Positions 1-10,353 of a stretch of 64,000 bases of DNA are shown here, in pieces. The DNA is from Candidatus Poribacteria bacterium. Its GTDB lineage: Bacteria; Poribacteria; WGA-4E; WGA-3G. The stretch covers positions 122,712 to 186,711 of the forward strand of contig JAPPIG010000131.1 of assembly GCA_028820635.1 (NCBI GenBank). Reading direction: 5' to 3'. Below the pieces are notes generated by a model. It made no database searches. It was not told where the DNA came from and saw only the letters and a program-made list of their open reading frames with translations. Numbering within the stretch: position 1 is the stretch's first letter; each line of letters opens with the position of its first letter. The translations under genes were made by a program, and so were the position numbers.

Positions 1-489
1 CTTACTAAATCCAAGGTGGTTAGCCTCAAAATCAGGCAGTCCATATAAACGCATCTCAAAATGAGGTTGAATTAATTCAAGCAGTGTTTTGAGGTCTTGC
101 CAATTCGGTCCATAATGACCGGTTAGGAAGATAGCAGCGTGGAATCCGAGTGCATCCGCAGCACGGACATGATAGCACACATTTTTGAAATGTTGCCATG
201 CGGGCATAGCAGTAAGCCAACTTCGCACTTCACCGACATTCTGCTGTGCCCAGTTCGCATACATCCCATGCTCATGGATGTGCCAATAGTCGGGTGGTGC
301 AACAATGCCACCGTGCATCTGTGCTGTACGACAAGCAATTGCGTGCGCCTTAAGTGCATCAAGCCCAACAGTATTTTGCGGCCCGTGCGGTTCGCAAAGC
401 CCATAAGTAAAATAGACACCTGGGCAAGCCTCAAAAGCAGCTTCTAATTCATCAGGGAACATCCGTTCCCAACGTACTTCTTTTCGCAT
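1..489 (-). CDS. Creatininase-family amidohydrolase, C-terminus cut by window edge
   Basis: The reading frame runs from an ATG at 489 to the window edge without a stop, giving 163 residues. An AGGAAA ribosome site precedes the start. The N-terminus reads VRWERMFPDELEAAFE, followed by YGLCEPHGPQNTVGLDALK, which carries the Glu-x-His and Asp metal ligands typical of creatininase/creatinine amidohydrolase proteins. A later TGHYGPN matches the family's glycine-rich metal loop. Members hydrolyse cyclic or linear amides with two divalent metals; the substrate here is unknown. It is the last visible gene of the leftward block. Family assignment is fairly secure, function is not. Confidence 0.8.
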   Translation of the reverse strand, partial: MRKEVRWERMFPDELEAAFEACPGVYFTYGLCEPHGPQNTVGLDALKAHAIACRTAQMHGGIVAPPDYWHIHEHGMYANWAQQNVGEVRSWLTAMPAWQHFKNVCYHVRAADALGFHAAIFLTGHYGPNWQDLKTLLELIQPHFEMRLYGLPDFEANHLGFSK

Positions 490-528
490 TAGGATTTCCT
501 TAATATATAGACGATTCAGATTGCTATT

Positions 529-720
529 CTACTCTTTCCAATCCTTAAAAACAACACCACATTTTGGACACTGTGTTGACCAACCCGTTTGCCGCTGCCC
601 GCAATTCGGACATAACCATTTAACACCCTTACGGCGAGCATAAATCAATATCGCCACCTGGAAACCAATTATTAAAATAAATGCCAGTGCAATAAAGATT
701 ATTTCAGTCATTTCACCCAT
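529..720 (-). CDS. Small membrane protein with C-terminal zinc ribbon
   Basis: This 63-residue protein has one hydrophobic segment at about residues 7-28, then a basic stretch ARRKGVK. Two CxxC pairs follow (C37/C40 and C51/C54, CPNCG and CPKCG), which should bind one zinc on the cytoplasmic side. I prefer the ATG at 720, which has a GAAAG about 8 nt upstream; a TTG at 738 would add six residues. It lies between the creatininase and J-domain genes. No function can be assigned; a small membrane-anchored zinc ribbon could act as an adaptor. Confidence 0.6.
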   Translation of the reverse strand: MGEMTEIIFIALAFILIIGFQVAILIYARRKGVKWLCPNCGQRQTGWSTQCPKCGVVFKDWKE

Positions 721-751
721 AGTGTCATCTTTCAACAAAATAACTTTAAAT

Positions 752-1639
752 CTAAGATACCACTTGCTGATTTCCTATATTCAAAGTTTGACAGATCTTC
801 TTAGCACCAGGAAGATTAGGTTGCAGTTCAAACGCCAAAAGCAAAACCTCTCGTGCCTCTGTGAATAGATTGATTTCAACATAGAATTCAGCAATCTTTT
901 TATACATCCATGCCGTTTCCCGTTTCGGCAGTTCTAATGTCTGAATTTTCGTTAATGGAAGCTGATCCATCTGTTCAAATCCTTCCACACTGAAATGATA
1001 GAGATAGATTCTTTTGAGACGTTCTTTGACCTCTTTGATAAAGTGCTTGAAACAGGGCCGTTGCCCTTCCGCGGATAACAGAGACTCATAAATTTGCATC
1101 GCCAACTCTATTTTCCTGTGCCGTTCGGAAATAGAACCATTTCCGTTAGAAAAACCGAGATTCTGATATGCTTCAGCAATAAGAAACTCACAATCCCGGC
1201 TATCTTCGTAGTTGAAGAAATCGTCAATACACCATTTAGTGCCTTTCTTTTCACACCTTTGGCACAGCTGTTCGTAAATGGAGATGCCAGTCTCGTAGTT
1301 TTGATGTAATAATGCTTGGAACAATAATTCTAACTTAGCATAGTCCTGATCCAGTCTACTGTGTCTGTCAAAATACGAGTGGTATGATTTCTTCTGACGT
1401 TCAATGTTCTGAAGTATCCGATCATAGTCAGATTTGCGTTTTTCGTCTTGCAGTACATCGTAGGCGTTACAAATCTCCCGGAATTTATGTTTGCCATGTG
1501 CTACCTCATCTGGTCCAAAGTTGATGTGAAGTTTATCGGGATGGTATCGTTTGGCAAGTTTGCGGAAGGCTCGTTTTATTTCGGACGCAGTCGCATTTCG
1601 ACCAATCTCTAAAATTTGATAGTAGTTTGGAATTTGCAT
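752..1639 (-). CDS. J-domain (DnaJ-like) protein with helical C-terminus
   Basis: Residues 4-70 form a J domain: NYYQILEIGRNATASEIKRAF, then the HPD motif at 33-35 (RYHPDK) and a helix ending KRKSDYD. The HPD motif stimulates Hsp70 (DnaK) ATPase. There is no Gly/Phe region and no cysteine zinc centre, so this is a class C J protein. The remainder (about 225 residues) is helical, with a C-terminal stretch (AWMYKKIAEFYVEINLFTEA) resembling TPR repeats, likely for client or partner binding. The frame is open to 1702, but the J domain begins just after the Met at 1639, so that start is preferred although no strong ribosome site is seen. Total 295 residues. Confidence 0.8.
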   Translation of the reverse strand: MQIPNYYQILEIGRNATASEIKRAFRKLAKRYHPDKLHINFGPDEVAHGKHKFREICNAYDVLQDEKRKSDYDRILQNIERQKKSYHSYFDRHSRLDQDYAKLELLFQALLHQNYETGISIYEQLCQRCEKKGTKWCIDDFFNYEDSRDCEFLIAEAYQNLGFSNGNGSISERHRKIELAMQIYESLLSAEGQRPCFKHFIKEVKERLKRIYLYHFSVEGFEQMDQLPLTKIQTLELPKRETAWMYKKIAEFYVEINLFTEAREVLLLAFELQPNLPGAKKICQTLNIGNQQVVS

Positions 1640-1829
1640 GGGTATACTAAGTCTACTGAATAGATATAGTATTATAATTCCATGTATTGTCGGATTTGTC
1701 AAGTGGAAATTTGGAAGGTGGAAAGTATAAAAGGGAGGAAATTGACTGTTAAAAAGATTAATGTGTTCTGGCAGTATTCTTACTAATGTTGAATCTAATC
1801 AAGGTTTAGGTTCTATTAAGCCTTCTAAT

Positions 1830-2231
1830 TTATGAGGTTACCTGCCAAAGAAGAACAAACCCAATCACAAGCATAATTGGGATATAGAAAGGCAGAAGTG
1901 TCTTTGAAAAAACGGCTTTTATCCAGTCCCCATTCTGCTTATAAGAAGCGGTATCCATAGAGAAGTCTATCTCACCTTCGTCTATTTCTCTAATGGCATC
2001 GTATAACCTACGAAATAGCCGTTCTTGGTTAAGATAAAACCCGTCCAATAGCCAAAAAGAGACGGTAGGAATCGCAGCTAACCAAACATAGATAGGTTTT
2101 GAATCTTTTGTAGCAAAGCCTAAAACGGCAGCAACAAAAATTACCGTCCATCCTTTTAAGAAAAAGGAACTATTTGCCAACCGATTGATGACATTTTGAA
2201 TTAGTTCTAAATGCTTTAGTTTTTTTTCCAT
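1830..2231 (-). CDS. Hypothetical three-helix membrane protein
   Basis: This 133-residue protein begins MEKKLKHLELIQNVINRLANSS. Hydrophobic segments lie at roughly residues 27-43, 47-65 and 111-131. The loop between helices two and three is charged (LNQERLFRRLYDAIREIDEG) and probably cytoplasmic. The layout resembles small soluble-helix plus three-TM proteins found sporadically across bacteria, but I cannot name the family. It stands alone between the J-domain gene and uvrA, with about 170 nt of AT-rich DNA on each side. It is probably a real gene because its composition and hydrophobic pattern are protein-like; function is unknown. Confidence 0.6.
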   Translation of the reverse strand: MEKKLKHLELIQNVINRLANSSFFLKGWTVIFVAAVLGFATKDSKPIYVWLAAIPTVSFWLLDGFYLNQERLFRRLYDAIREIDEGEIDFSMDTASYKQNGDWIKAVFSKTLLPFYIPIMLVIGFVLLWQVTS

Positions 2232-2400
2232 GGATGTATCCTACCTTTTCCCAGCAAGGACTCTTCAAGTTGCAACTTTACATTTAAGGTGAATTCTCAA
2301 CTAAACCATTGTTGCAATTATATTACAAGTGATTCAAAATATCAAGAAAAATGATGGCGCGTTCCTAAGCTAACGGAACGTTGGAGACTTTTGGATTATC

Positions 2401-5400
2401 TTACAACACGGAGCGTAGGAACCTTGCAGTATGCGATTCCTTCACTTCAGCAACTTCTTCAGGAGTACCCATCGCAACAAGATTGCCACCACCCTCGCTG
2501 CCCTCAGGACCTAAATCAATAACCCAGTCTGCGGATTTAATGATGTCTATATTGTGTTCTATAGCAACAATCGTATTCCCCGCATCAACGAGTTTATTCA
2601 GCACGTTAAGTAGTTTTTGGACATCATCAAAGTGCAAGCCTGTTGTCGGTTCATCCATAATATAGAGGGTTGTTCCGGTTTGACGGCGAGCAAGTTCTTT
2701 CGCAAGTTTAACGCGCTGCGCTTCGCCTCCTGATAGCGTTGTCGCTGCTTGCCCCAATTGGATATAATCTAAACCAACATCCGCTAACGTTTGGAGTGGA
2801 CGTTTAATCCGATTGATGTTACTAAATAACTCCAGTGCTTCCTGCACCGTCATCTGTAATACTTCTGCGATGTTTTTGCCCTTGTATCGAACTTCAAGCG
2901 TTTCAGCATTATACCCAGTGCTGTTACAGTTTTCGCACGGTATCCATACATCAGGAAGGAAGTGCATCTCTACCCGATTGAAACGTTGCCCATCACACAC
3001 TTCGCACTGCCCGTAGGAGAGGTTGAAACTGAAACGTCCTCGGTTAAATCCACGGAGTTTTGCGTCAGGCAACTCTGCAAACATTTCTCGAATTTTGGTA
3101 AATAGGTCGGTATAAGTTGCTGGGTTTGAACGGGGGGTTTCACCTATCGGTTTTTGATCTATGTGGATAAGCCGTTCAATTGAACTGGTCCCTTGAATGC
3201 TATCGTACAGTGCTGTTCCATAAGAACTATCCGTCTGTTCGTTTCCCTTTCTAATTGAACGTCGGGCTTCCAAGGCTGGCCGTAACGTACCTTCAATAAG
3301 TGAACTTTTTCCGCATCCTGAAACACCTGTCACGCATGTAAGTGTACCATACGGAATTTTGATGTCAATGTTTTTTAGGTTGTTTGTTTTCGCACCTGAC
3401 AACTTCAGCCATTTTCCTGACCCTTTGCGTCTAACAGCAGGAACGTGAATCTGCATTTCATCGGAGAGATACGCTTGTGTCAATCCCTTGTCCTGCGGAT
3501 TAGGTGTTGTTCCATTTGAATCCCCCGCATCTTTTTTCTCTGCTGTAGATGCTAAGATAGGTTCAGCGTCAGTAAAGGCAGTAGGTGAACCCGTAGCGAC
3601 AATTTCACCACCCTGCTTACCGGCTTTTGGACCGAAATCAATAATATGATCTGCAGATAAAATGGTATCTCTATCGTGTTCAACAACAAGCACACTATTG
3701 CCAATATCACGTAAATCCTTCATCGCCAATATCAATCGTTCTTGGTCGCGAGGATGCAGTCCAATACTCGGTTCATCAAGTATGTAGGTTACGCCAGTGA
3801 GTCCAGTGCCAAGTTGACTTGCGAGTCGAATCCTACGGATTTCCCCGCCAGAAAGTGTCGGTGCTGGTCTGTCTAACCCAAGATAACCGAGTCCGATGTC
3901 CTCTAAAAACTTAAGCCGAATCTGAATTTGCCGAAGCAGTTGTGCTTCAAACTCAGGTGAAGTATGGGAGTGGAGCGTTGTATGCGTTGCTCGTGAGGTA
4001 GCCACATCTCTCACCTGATCTCTCGCTGCTTTTGCTTCTCGCGCGCCAGCAGTTGTAGTCAAATGTTTTTCAATCGCGTTTACTCGCGTAGCAAAAAATA
4101 TATTGATGTCAGAAATCGGCATCCCCATCAATTCAGCGATAGTTGCTTCGGAAAACTTAACGTTACGGGGAAATTCGTCTAACCTGGTTCCATCGCAGGC
4201 TTCACATATTTTTTGGTCATCCGAAAGCGACCTGCCAATCCCTTCGCATGAACTACAGGCGCCCAATTTATTGTTAAAGGAGAAGTGTCGGGGCGTTAGC
4301 TGCGGAAAATTCCGTCCACATTTTGAACACATCGCATGTTCACTGAAAAAATACCTTTCACAGTTTTCTTCACTTTTCTTTTCCTCTATAATAACAAAAC
4401 CGTTACTCTCCATAAGTGCTAATTCAACGGCTTCTGTGAAGCGGCTTTTTTCATCATCAACAAGTTGAATACGGTCTATCACGAGAAAGACCTCGTGGCG
4501 ACGACGTTTGTGAATTTCGGGCGCTTCATCAAGTCGGTAAATCTCACCATCAATTTGAACACGGGCAAAACCTGTTCTTTGCAACCTCCGAAACGCGTCG
4601 GCGTAGTCCTCATTCCCCTTCAAACCGGGTGTGCGATCAGCCCCAATCATCACCTCTGAATCATTCTCATGAGTACGAAAACTTGTAAGTGGTGCAAGAA
4701 CATCTACACGTTTTTCTTTTTTCTGTTCAAAAACGCGGTCAACGATTTGTTGTGCAGTTTGTGGACGCACCTCTACGGCACATGCGGGACAATGTGGCTG
4801 CCCCCATCTCGCATAAAGCGTGCGTAAACCGTCGTGAATTTCAGTAATTGTCGCTACCGTAGAGCGCGGGTTTTGACTTGGACTTGAGTGCGTAATCGCA
4901 ATCGCTGGCGATAAACCCTCAATTTTAGAGACTTTAGGTTTTTCCATCGTGCCTATAAATTGCCGGGCATAAGTACTGAGTGTTTCAATATAACGGCGTT
5001 GCCCCTCTGCGTAAATCGTATCAAGTGCAAGCGATGTCTTTCCAGAACCGCTAACACCTGTGAATGCGGTTAACCTCTGATGCGGGATTTCAATATCAAT
5101 ACTTTTGAGATTGTTCTCTTCCGCACCTCGTACCATAATAGATTTGGAAATATCGGAACCAGTCTCATCAAGATCGTATTGAGGTTCTGAACCGTTTTCT
5201 GCTATCTTCTGTTTTGTGTCCTCGGTTTTCCAGAGTTCGTATTCCCCACGCAGTGCCTTCCCTGTATATGATTCAGGCATATCCGTGACCTCTTCAGGAG
5301 TCCCGACAGCAACAATAGTCCCGCCACCAGCCCCACCTTCCGGTCCCAAATCAATCAGGTAGTCTGCTGAATTGATTACTTCAAGGTTGTGTTCAACAAC

Positions 5401-8124
5401 TACCACAGTGTTACCTTCGTCAACTAACCTATGGAGAATAGTTAACAGTTTGTTTACATCATCAAAGTGTAAGCCGGTAGTGGGTTCATCAAGAATGTAG
5501 AGCGTTTTACCAGTGCTACGTTTGGATAGTTCTTTTGAGAGTTTTATTCGTTGTGCTTCACCACCGGAAAGCGTAGGCGCAGGTTGCCCAAGTTTGAGAT
5601 AATCTAAGCCAACATCGTGCAGTAATTGTAATCCTCTCGCTATTTTAGGTAGGTCTGCAAAGTGATCCAGTGCCGTTTCAATATCCATTTCAAGTACATC
5701 AGAGATGTTTTTGTCTTTATATTTAATTGTCTGTGTTTCGTTGTTATACCGTTTGCCGTTACAAACCTCACACTCTACCCAAACATCAGCGAGCAATCCC
5801 ATATCAACCTTTTTCGCACCATTCCCACTACATGCCTCACATCGCCCACCTGGAACGTTGAAACTAAATCTTCCCGGTTTATATCCACGTAGTTTTGCAT
5901 CTGGTAGGTTAGTATAGAAGGCTCGGATTGCATCAAATACCTTTGTATAGGTAGCCGGATTGGAACGTGGAGTCCGTCCGATAGGCGCCATATCAATGTT
6001 GATAATTTTATCAATGACATCGGATACAGGAACAGTTTCGTCTCCGATGATACCCTGAATTCTGTCATAGTCGCCAGGGACAGTTTTCGCCTTCATGAGA
6101 TCGCGGGCAAGCGCACTATAGAGAATATCGTGGATGAGAGAACTTTTACCGGAGCCGCTCACACCTGTCACACAGCAGAGCGTGCCAACCGGAATTTTCG
6201 GACTAATCTCTTTAAGATTATTTTGACGGGCATTGCAGATTTGCACCCACTTATCACCTGTTGGACGTCGCGATTCGGGATGAACAATCTCTTTTTCACC
6301 TCGCAGATATTGCGCAGTAAGTGAGTCATTCTCCTTTATCAATTGGTCCGGTGTGCCCATACCAGTAATCTCTCCACCTCTTATACCAGCACCAGGACCG
6401 AAGTCAACTATCCAATCTGCCACCAGCATAGTCGCTTCATCGTGTTCAACAACGATAACGGTATTACCTTGATTTCGGAGGTTCATCAGAGTTTTCAGTA
6501 AACCGGCATGATCACGAGGATGTAATCCGATACTGGGTTCGTCAAGGACATAAGTAACATCGCGCAGACCCGCTCCTACTTGACTGGCAAGGCGAATCCG
6601 TTGTGCCTCACCACCGGACAATGTCGGTGCAGAACGCGATAAAGTAAGATACCCTAATCCGACATCCATCAGAAATCCTAAACGAGAGCGAATTTCTTTC
6701 AGCAACTCTGAAGCAATGAAAGCCTCTCGATCCGGCAGTTCAAGGCTATTGAAAAAGGCAGTAGCGTCTTGAATTGACATATCCATTACATCAGTAATGT
6801 TCAAACCTGCTACTGTGATGGCTTTAACCAATTGATTTAGACGGGTTCCGTTACACTCTCTGCACTCCATCTTAACAAAATAATCAGGAAGATGAGAACT
6901 TCCATCGCCATCTTCGTCAACGTTTAACCCAAAAAATCGTTGTTCATGCGCCGGAATCAGTCCTTGAAATCTGCCGCGAACACGTTTCCCACGCCTCCTA
7001 CTATCCTTTGAAGGTTGACGAAAAGTAAGCACAGTATCACCTGTCCCATAAAGAATAGCATGCTGCTGTTCCGGTTTCAGGTCTTTCCAAGGTGTTTTTA
7101 TATTAAACTTTAAATGTGACGCGAGGGACTGAGCTACCATCCTTTCTTCAGGACCGGGTTTTTTCCACAAGGTTATCGCACCCTCTAAGATAGACACCGT
7201 TTCATCTGCAACAATTAACTTTGGAGAAATCGCCATTTGCACACCTAATCCACGACACTGTTCACACATCCCGTAAGGACTGTTGTAAGAAAAATGACGA
7301 GGTTCAGGTACATCGTAACTTATTTGGCAATTTGTGCAAGCATACTGTCTACTAAACAGCAGATCTTCACCTTCTGATGTCTTGCGTGAGGTGTCGCTTT
7401 CTGAAGACACGACATTCACAATTAGACTATCATCTCCGAGGGAAAGCGCTGTCTCAACAGCATCAGCAACTCGGCTGTGGATGTCTTCTTTAATGATAAT
7501 CCTATCAACGACTATATCAATATTATGGGTTTGATTCGGATTGAGAGCGATGTTAGAACTGATTTCGTGGACTTCACCATCAATTCGGGCGCGAACGAAA
7601 CCCATCTTACGTGCATTTGATAACTCTCTGCGATATTCTCCGCGCCTACCTCGGACGATAGGTGCTAAAATCATCAAGCGCGTGCGTGGTGGAAAACTTA
7701 GAATATGTGAAACAATATCAGCTATCGTTTGTGAACCGACCTGTTGTCCGCATTCGAGACAGTGGAATTCTCCTGCGCGAGCAAACAGAACACGAAGATA
7801 ATCGTATATTTCGGTTACGGTAGCAACAGTTGAACGAGGGTTATGTCCCGTGGAGCCTTGATTGATCGCAATGGAGGGTGACAAACCGACAATCTTGTCA
7901 ACCTCTGCTTTACCAAGTTGCCCTAAAAATTGCCGTGCGTAAGCGGAAAGCGATTCAATGTACCGCCTCTGTCCTTCTGCATACAAAGTATCAATAGCAA
8001 GTGAAGATTTACCGGAACCGCTGACACCAGTGAAGACTATCAGTTTATCTTTTGGGAGTTGAATATCAATGTTTCTTAGGTTATGTTCTCGTGCGCCGTG
8101 TATGTCAATTGACGCGTCTGTCAT
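2401..8124 (-). CDS. uvrA: UvrA excinuclease subunit, double-length tandem fusion
   Basis: UvrA is the damage-recognition ATPase of nucleotide excision repair. A normal UvrA has about 940 residues and two ABC modules. This one has 1907 residues and four: Walker A loops (GVSGSGKS or close variants) begin near residues 33, 654, 1023 and 1600. Each module has an LSGGE signature; the third reads LSGGEIRR where the others read LSGGEAQR. The second copy begins near residue 994 (MVRGAEENNLKSIDIEIP), after an acidic linker. Both halves retain the UvrB-binding region and paired CxxC zinc modules. The frame is unbroken, so this is a genuine fusion. Fused UvrA is known in Chlamydia and some other lineages. 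The ATG at 8124 has GAGGGA upstream. Confidence 0.95.
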   Translation of the reverse strand: MTDASIDIHGAREHNLRNIDIQLPKDKLIVFTGVSGSGKSSLAIDTLYAEGQRRYIESLSAYARQFLGQLGKAEVDKIVGLSPSIAINQGSTGHNPRSTVATVTEIYDYLRVLFARAGEFHCLECGQQVGSQTIADIVSHILSFPPRTRLMILAPIVRGRRGEYRRELSNARKMGFVRARIDGEVHEISSNIALNPNQTHNIDIVVDRIIIKEDIHSRVADAVETALSLGDDSLIVNVVSSESDTSRKTSEGEDLLFSRQYACTNCQISYDVPEPRHFSYNSPYGMCEQCRGLGVQMAISPKLIVADETVSILEGAITLWKKPGPEERMVAQSLASHLKFNIKTPWKDLKPEQQHAILYGTGDTVLTFRQPSKDSRRRGKRVRGRFQGLIPAHEQRFFGLNVDEDGDGSSHLPDYFVKMECRECNGTRLNQLVKAITVAGLNITDVMDMSIQDATAFFNSLELPDREAFIASELLKEIRSRLGFLMDVGLGYLTLSRSAPTLSGGEAQRIRLASQVGAGLRDVTYVLDEPSIGLHPRDHAGLLKTLMNLRNQGNTVIVVEHDEATMLVADWIVDFGPGAGIRGGEITGMGTPDQLIKENDSLTAQYLRGEKEIVHPESRRPTGDKWVQICNARQNNLKEISPKIPVGTLCCVTGVSGSGKSSLIHDILYSALARDLMKAKTVPGDYDRIQGIIGDETVPVSDVIDKIINIDMAPIGRTPRSNPATYTKVFDAIRAFYTNLPDAKLRGYKPGRFSFNVPGGRCEACSGNGAKKVDMGLLADVWVECEVCNGKRYNNETQTIKYKDKNISDVLEMDIETALDHFADLPKIARGLQLLHDVGLDYLKLGQPAPTLSGGEAQRIKLSKELSKRSTGKTLYILDEPTTGLHFDDVNKLLTILHRLVDEGNTVVVVEHNLEVINSADYLIDLGPEGGAGGGTIVAVGTPEEVTDMPESYTGKALRGEYELWKTEDTKQKIAENGSEPQYDLDETGSDISKSIMVRGAEENNLKSIDIEIPHQRLTAFTGVSGSGKTSLALDTIYAEGQRRYIETLSTYARQFIGTMEKPKVSKIEGLSPAIAITHSSPSQNPRSTVATITEIHDGLRTLYARWGQPHCPACAVEVRPQTAQQIVDRVFEQKKEKRVDVLAPLTSFRTHENDSEVMIGADRTPGLKGNEDYADAFRRLQRTGFARVQIDGEIYRLDEAPEIHKRRRHEVFLVIDRIQLVDDEKSRFTEAVELALMESNGFVIIEEKKSEENCERYFFSEHAMCSKCGRNFPQLTPRHFSFNNKLGACSSCEGIGRSLSDDQKICEACDGTRLDEFPRNVKFSEATIAELMGMPISDINIFFATRVNAIEKHLTTTAGAREAKAARDQVRDVATSRATHTTLHSHTSPEFEAQLLRQIQIRLKFLEDIGLGYLGLDRPAPTLSGGEIRRIRLASQLGTGLTGVTYILDEPSIGLHPRDQERLILAMKDLRDIGNSVLVVEHDRDTILSADHIIDFGPKAGKQGGEIVATGSPTAFTDAEPILASTAEKKDAGDSNGTTPNPQDKGLTQAYLSDEMQIHVPAVRRKGSGKWLKLSGAKTNNLKNIDIKIPYGTLTCVTGVSGCGKSSLIEGTLRPALEARRSIRKGNEQTDSSYGTALYDSIQGTSSIERLIHIDQKPIGETPRSNPATYTDLFTKIREMFAELPDAKLRGFNRGRFSFNLSYGQCEVCDGQRFNRVEMHFLPDVWIPCENCNSTGYNAETLEVRYKGKNIAEVLQMTVQEALELFSNINRIKRPLQTLADVGLDYIQLGQAATTLSGGEAQRVKLAKELARRQTGTTLYIMDEPTTGLHFDDVQKLLNVLNKLVDAGNTIVAIEHNIDIIKSADWVIDLGPEGSEGGGNLVAMGTPEEVAEVKESHTARFLRSVL

Positions 8125-8257
8125 AGCATTATTTCCCTCTTCTTAATGCTGTCGGATTTCGGATGGGTATTGGAAACCTTTGTTGATGAGTTCCGATGCC
8201 GACTGCAATACCTAACTCGTGGTAGGAGCTTGCTTTATATCACATACTTTTCTTCTA

Positions 8258-9178
8258 CTATAGTTCTAAAAAACCGCCTAATTCTTTGAGTTTACGCACG
8301 TCTCTCCGCCAGTCCGCTTTAACAGTTACATATAATTCCAGATAGACTGAAGCATCCAAGAACTTCTCTATATCAAGACGTGCTAATTCTCCAATTCGTT
8401 TAATCAACTTTCCGCCTTTACCAATAATTATCTGCTTTTGTGTTTGCTTTTCTGTATAAACGATTGCTCGGATATAAATAATCTCCTCTGCGTTGCGGCG
8501 TTGTCTTTTTTCAAACTCCTCAACGACAACAGCAGACGCATAGGGAACTTCCCGTTGCGTAATAAGCATAATCTTCTCTCTGACTGTTTCGGAGATAAAA
8601 AATCGTTCGGGTAAATCGCTGAGTTGATCTTCCGGGAAATAGAGAGGTCCAGGCGGCAAATATGAACTCACCTGTTCAAGGAGCACCGAAACGCCATCAC
8701 CAGTTTTAGCGGAGATTGGTATCATATCATCAAATTCAAATTTCTCACTAAAATTCTCAAAAATAGGCAGAAGTGTGAGTTTATCAACTATATCTACCTT
8801 ATTAAGAACGAGAATTGTCTTCGCAATTTTGGCGCGACGTAACCTTTCTAATATCTTATCCTCAGTTTCTTCAGCGCGGTGTGCTGCATCAATAACGAAA
8901 AGCACGATGTCCGCATCACGTAATGCCCCATAAGCCGTTCTAACCATCTCTGATTGCAAACGATACTTTGGGTCCATCAGTCCGGGTGTATCTACAAAAA
9001 CCATCTGGTGTGTATCAGTCGTAACAATCCCGCGAATCTGATTGCGGGTTGTTTGCGGTTTTGGTGTGACTATCGCTAATTTCTGTCCTAAAATGGTGTT
9101 CAGCAGTGTGGATTTCCCAACATTAGGTGCACCAATAATACTCACATATCCAGACCTAAAGTTTTGATCTTCTGACAT
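8258..9178 (-). CDS. era: GTPase Era
   Basis: Era is a GTPase that binds the 3' end of 16S rRNA and helps 30S subunit maturation. The 306-residue protein has the G1 loop GAPNVGKS at residues 16-23, the switch region PQTTRNQIRG, G3 DTPGL and G4 NKVD. A C-terminal KH domain follows, with the IIGKGGKLIKRIGELAR motif that contacts RNA. Length matches the family (about 300). The ATG has AGGAAAG upstream. It lies 134 nt upstream of uvrA on the same strand. Nothing is unusual. Confidence 0.97.
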   Translation of the reverse strand: MSEDQNFRSGYVSIIGAPNVGKSTLLNTILGQKLAIVTPKPQTTRNQIRGIVTTDTHQMVFVDTPGLMDPKYRLQSEMVRTAYGALRDADIVLFVIDAAHRAEETEDKILERLRRAKIAKTILVLNKVDIVDKLTLLPIFENFSEKFEFDDMIPISAKTGDGVSVLLEQVSSYLPPGPLYFPEDQLSDLPERFFISETVREKIMLITQREVPYASAVVVEEFEKRQRRNAEEIIYIRAIVYTEKQTQKQIIIGKGGKLIKRIGELARLDIEKFLDASVYLELYVTVKADWRRDVRKLKELGGFLEL

Positions 9179-9209
9179 ATCGCTTTCCTATATGAGAAGC
9201 AGACTAAAT

Positions 9210-10214
9210 TCACCGTTTCGGACGCGCAGGTATTTTCGTTTCCGCAGACTCGTAAATCAGATCCATCAGCTCAGATTGTATAATTCCGTTCATCGGATTA
9301 GTGCGCGGTTCCGCTCTATCTAAAATAGCATCAATGAAGTTATCATCTGGATTCCCTGCGGACATCTCAGGTGTAATCGGAGGCGGATCTAATGCTTCGC
9401 CACCTTTCCAAACACGAATCCAGCCGCCACCCCAACCATCAACTTCAATTCTGCCGTCATCAAAAATGAGTGCCATGTGTGTGCCACCTGGACTCGGGCA
9501 GTTTCCGCTTATTACCATTGAGGCAAGCACACCGTTTTCAAACTTGATGTTAATTGAGGAATTGATGTCAACTTCTGTCTCTTGGTTGTCGGTATAAGCG
9601 TATACTTCTTCAACTTTTGCTTCAACTGTCCAGCAGAGACTATTAAGGAGGTGTGCCCCACTATCGTAAGCCTGTCCACCACCAGCGAGTTCCGGTTTTT
9701 GCCGCCATGCCCCGGTTGTCGCACGTTTCCAATTCTGTGTAATATAACCGACTATCAATTCCAACTTACCAAAATCGTTATTGCGGACAATCTCGCGGAT
9801 ATAGTGAAAGTTAGCCGAACAAGGTGTATTGTAACCAATTGTTAAGATTAGCCCTGTCTCTTCAACCTTTTCCGCCAGTGTATACGCATCTTCGGAGGAG
9901 GTGACCATCGGTTTTTCCATCAAAACGTGACATCCTGCCTCAAGTGCTTGCATCCCTTGCTCAAAGTGTAATGTATGTGGTGTAGAAATAACCACTGCAT
10001 CCGGTTTTGTCTCTTTAAGCATTTTCGCTATATCATCATAAGCCTGGGGACGCGGGGTAAGGTCTGACAGGTTACGATCTATATAACCGTTGGCAATGTC
10101 CGTATTGACATCACAAGTGCCAACGATTTGCACGTCAGAGTTTCCGTTCATTCTCCGCGCATGCCCTGAAGAATTACCGCCACATCCAATCATGGCGAGC
10201 CGAATTTTTGACAT
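9210..10214 (-). CDS. Gfo/Idh/MocA-family oxidoreductase
   Basis: This 334-residue protein has an N-terminal Rossmann fold with IRLAMIGCGGNSSGHARRM for NAD(P) binding, VVISTPHTLHFEQ, and the family EKPM motif near residue 100, whose Lys is catalytic. The C-terminal half has GGGQAYDSGAHLLNSL, matching the substrate-domain Gly-x-x-x-Asp-x-x-x-His pattern. Such enzymes oxidise or epimerise sugars, inositols or their acids. The nearest upstream gene on the strand is a PhyH-like dioxygenase, a pairing repeated at 13689-16444, which suggests organic-substrate catabolism. Substrate unknown. Confidence 0.88.
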   Translation of the reverse strand: MSKIRLAMIGCGGNSSGHARRMNGNSDVQIVGTCDVNTDIANGYIDRNLSDLTPRPQAYDDIAKMLKETKPDAVVISTPHTLHFEQGMQALEAGCHVLMEKPMVTSSEDAYTLAEKVEETGLILTIGYNTPCSANFHYIREIVRNNDFGKLELIVGYITQNWKRATTGAWRQKPELAGGGQAYDSGAHLLNSLCWTVEAKVEEVYAYTDNQETEVDINSSINIKFENGVLASMVISGNCPSPGGTHMALIFDDGRIEVDGWGGGWIRVWKGGEALDPPPITPEMSAGNPDDNFIDAILDRAEPRTNPMNGIIQSELMDLIYESAETKIPARPKR

Positions 10215-10353
10215 AATTTCTCCTTAATCGTAAAAAACTTTAATCTGTAAATTTTCTTGTAACTGTATTTTGTAAACGCGCTATCAAGGTGTCCGACTAA
10301 TTCTCAAGTACATCTACTTCTCATAGATTGATATTCTACTCAATGTTCTCTTC

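Noticed and set aside
123..447. Open frames on both strands inside the left-end gene
   Set aside because: They are in other frames of the creatininase-family gene, which alone shows family motifs and a ribosome site.
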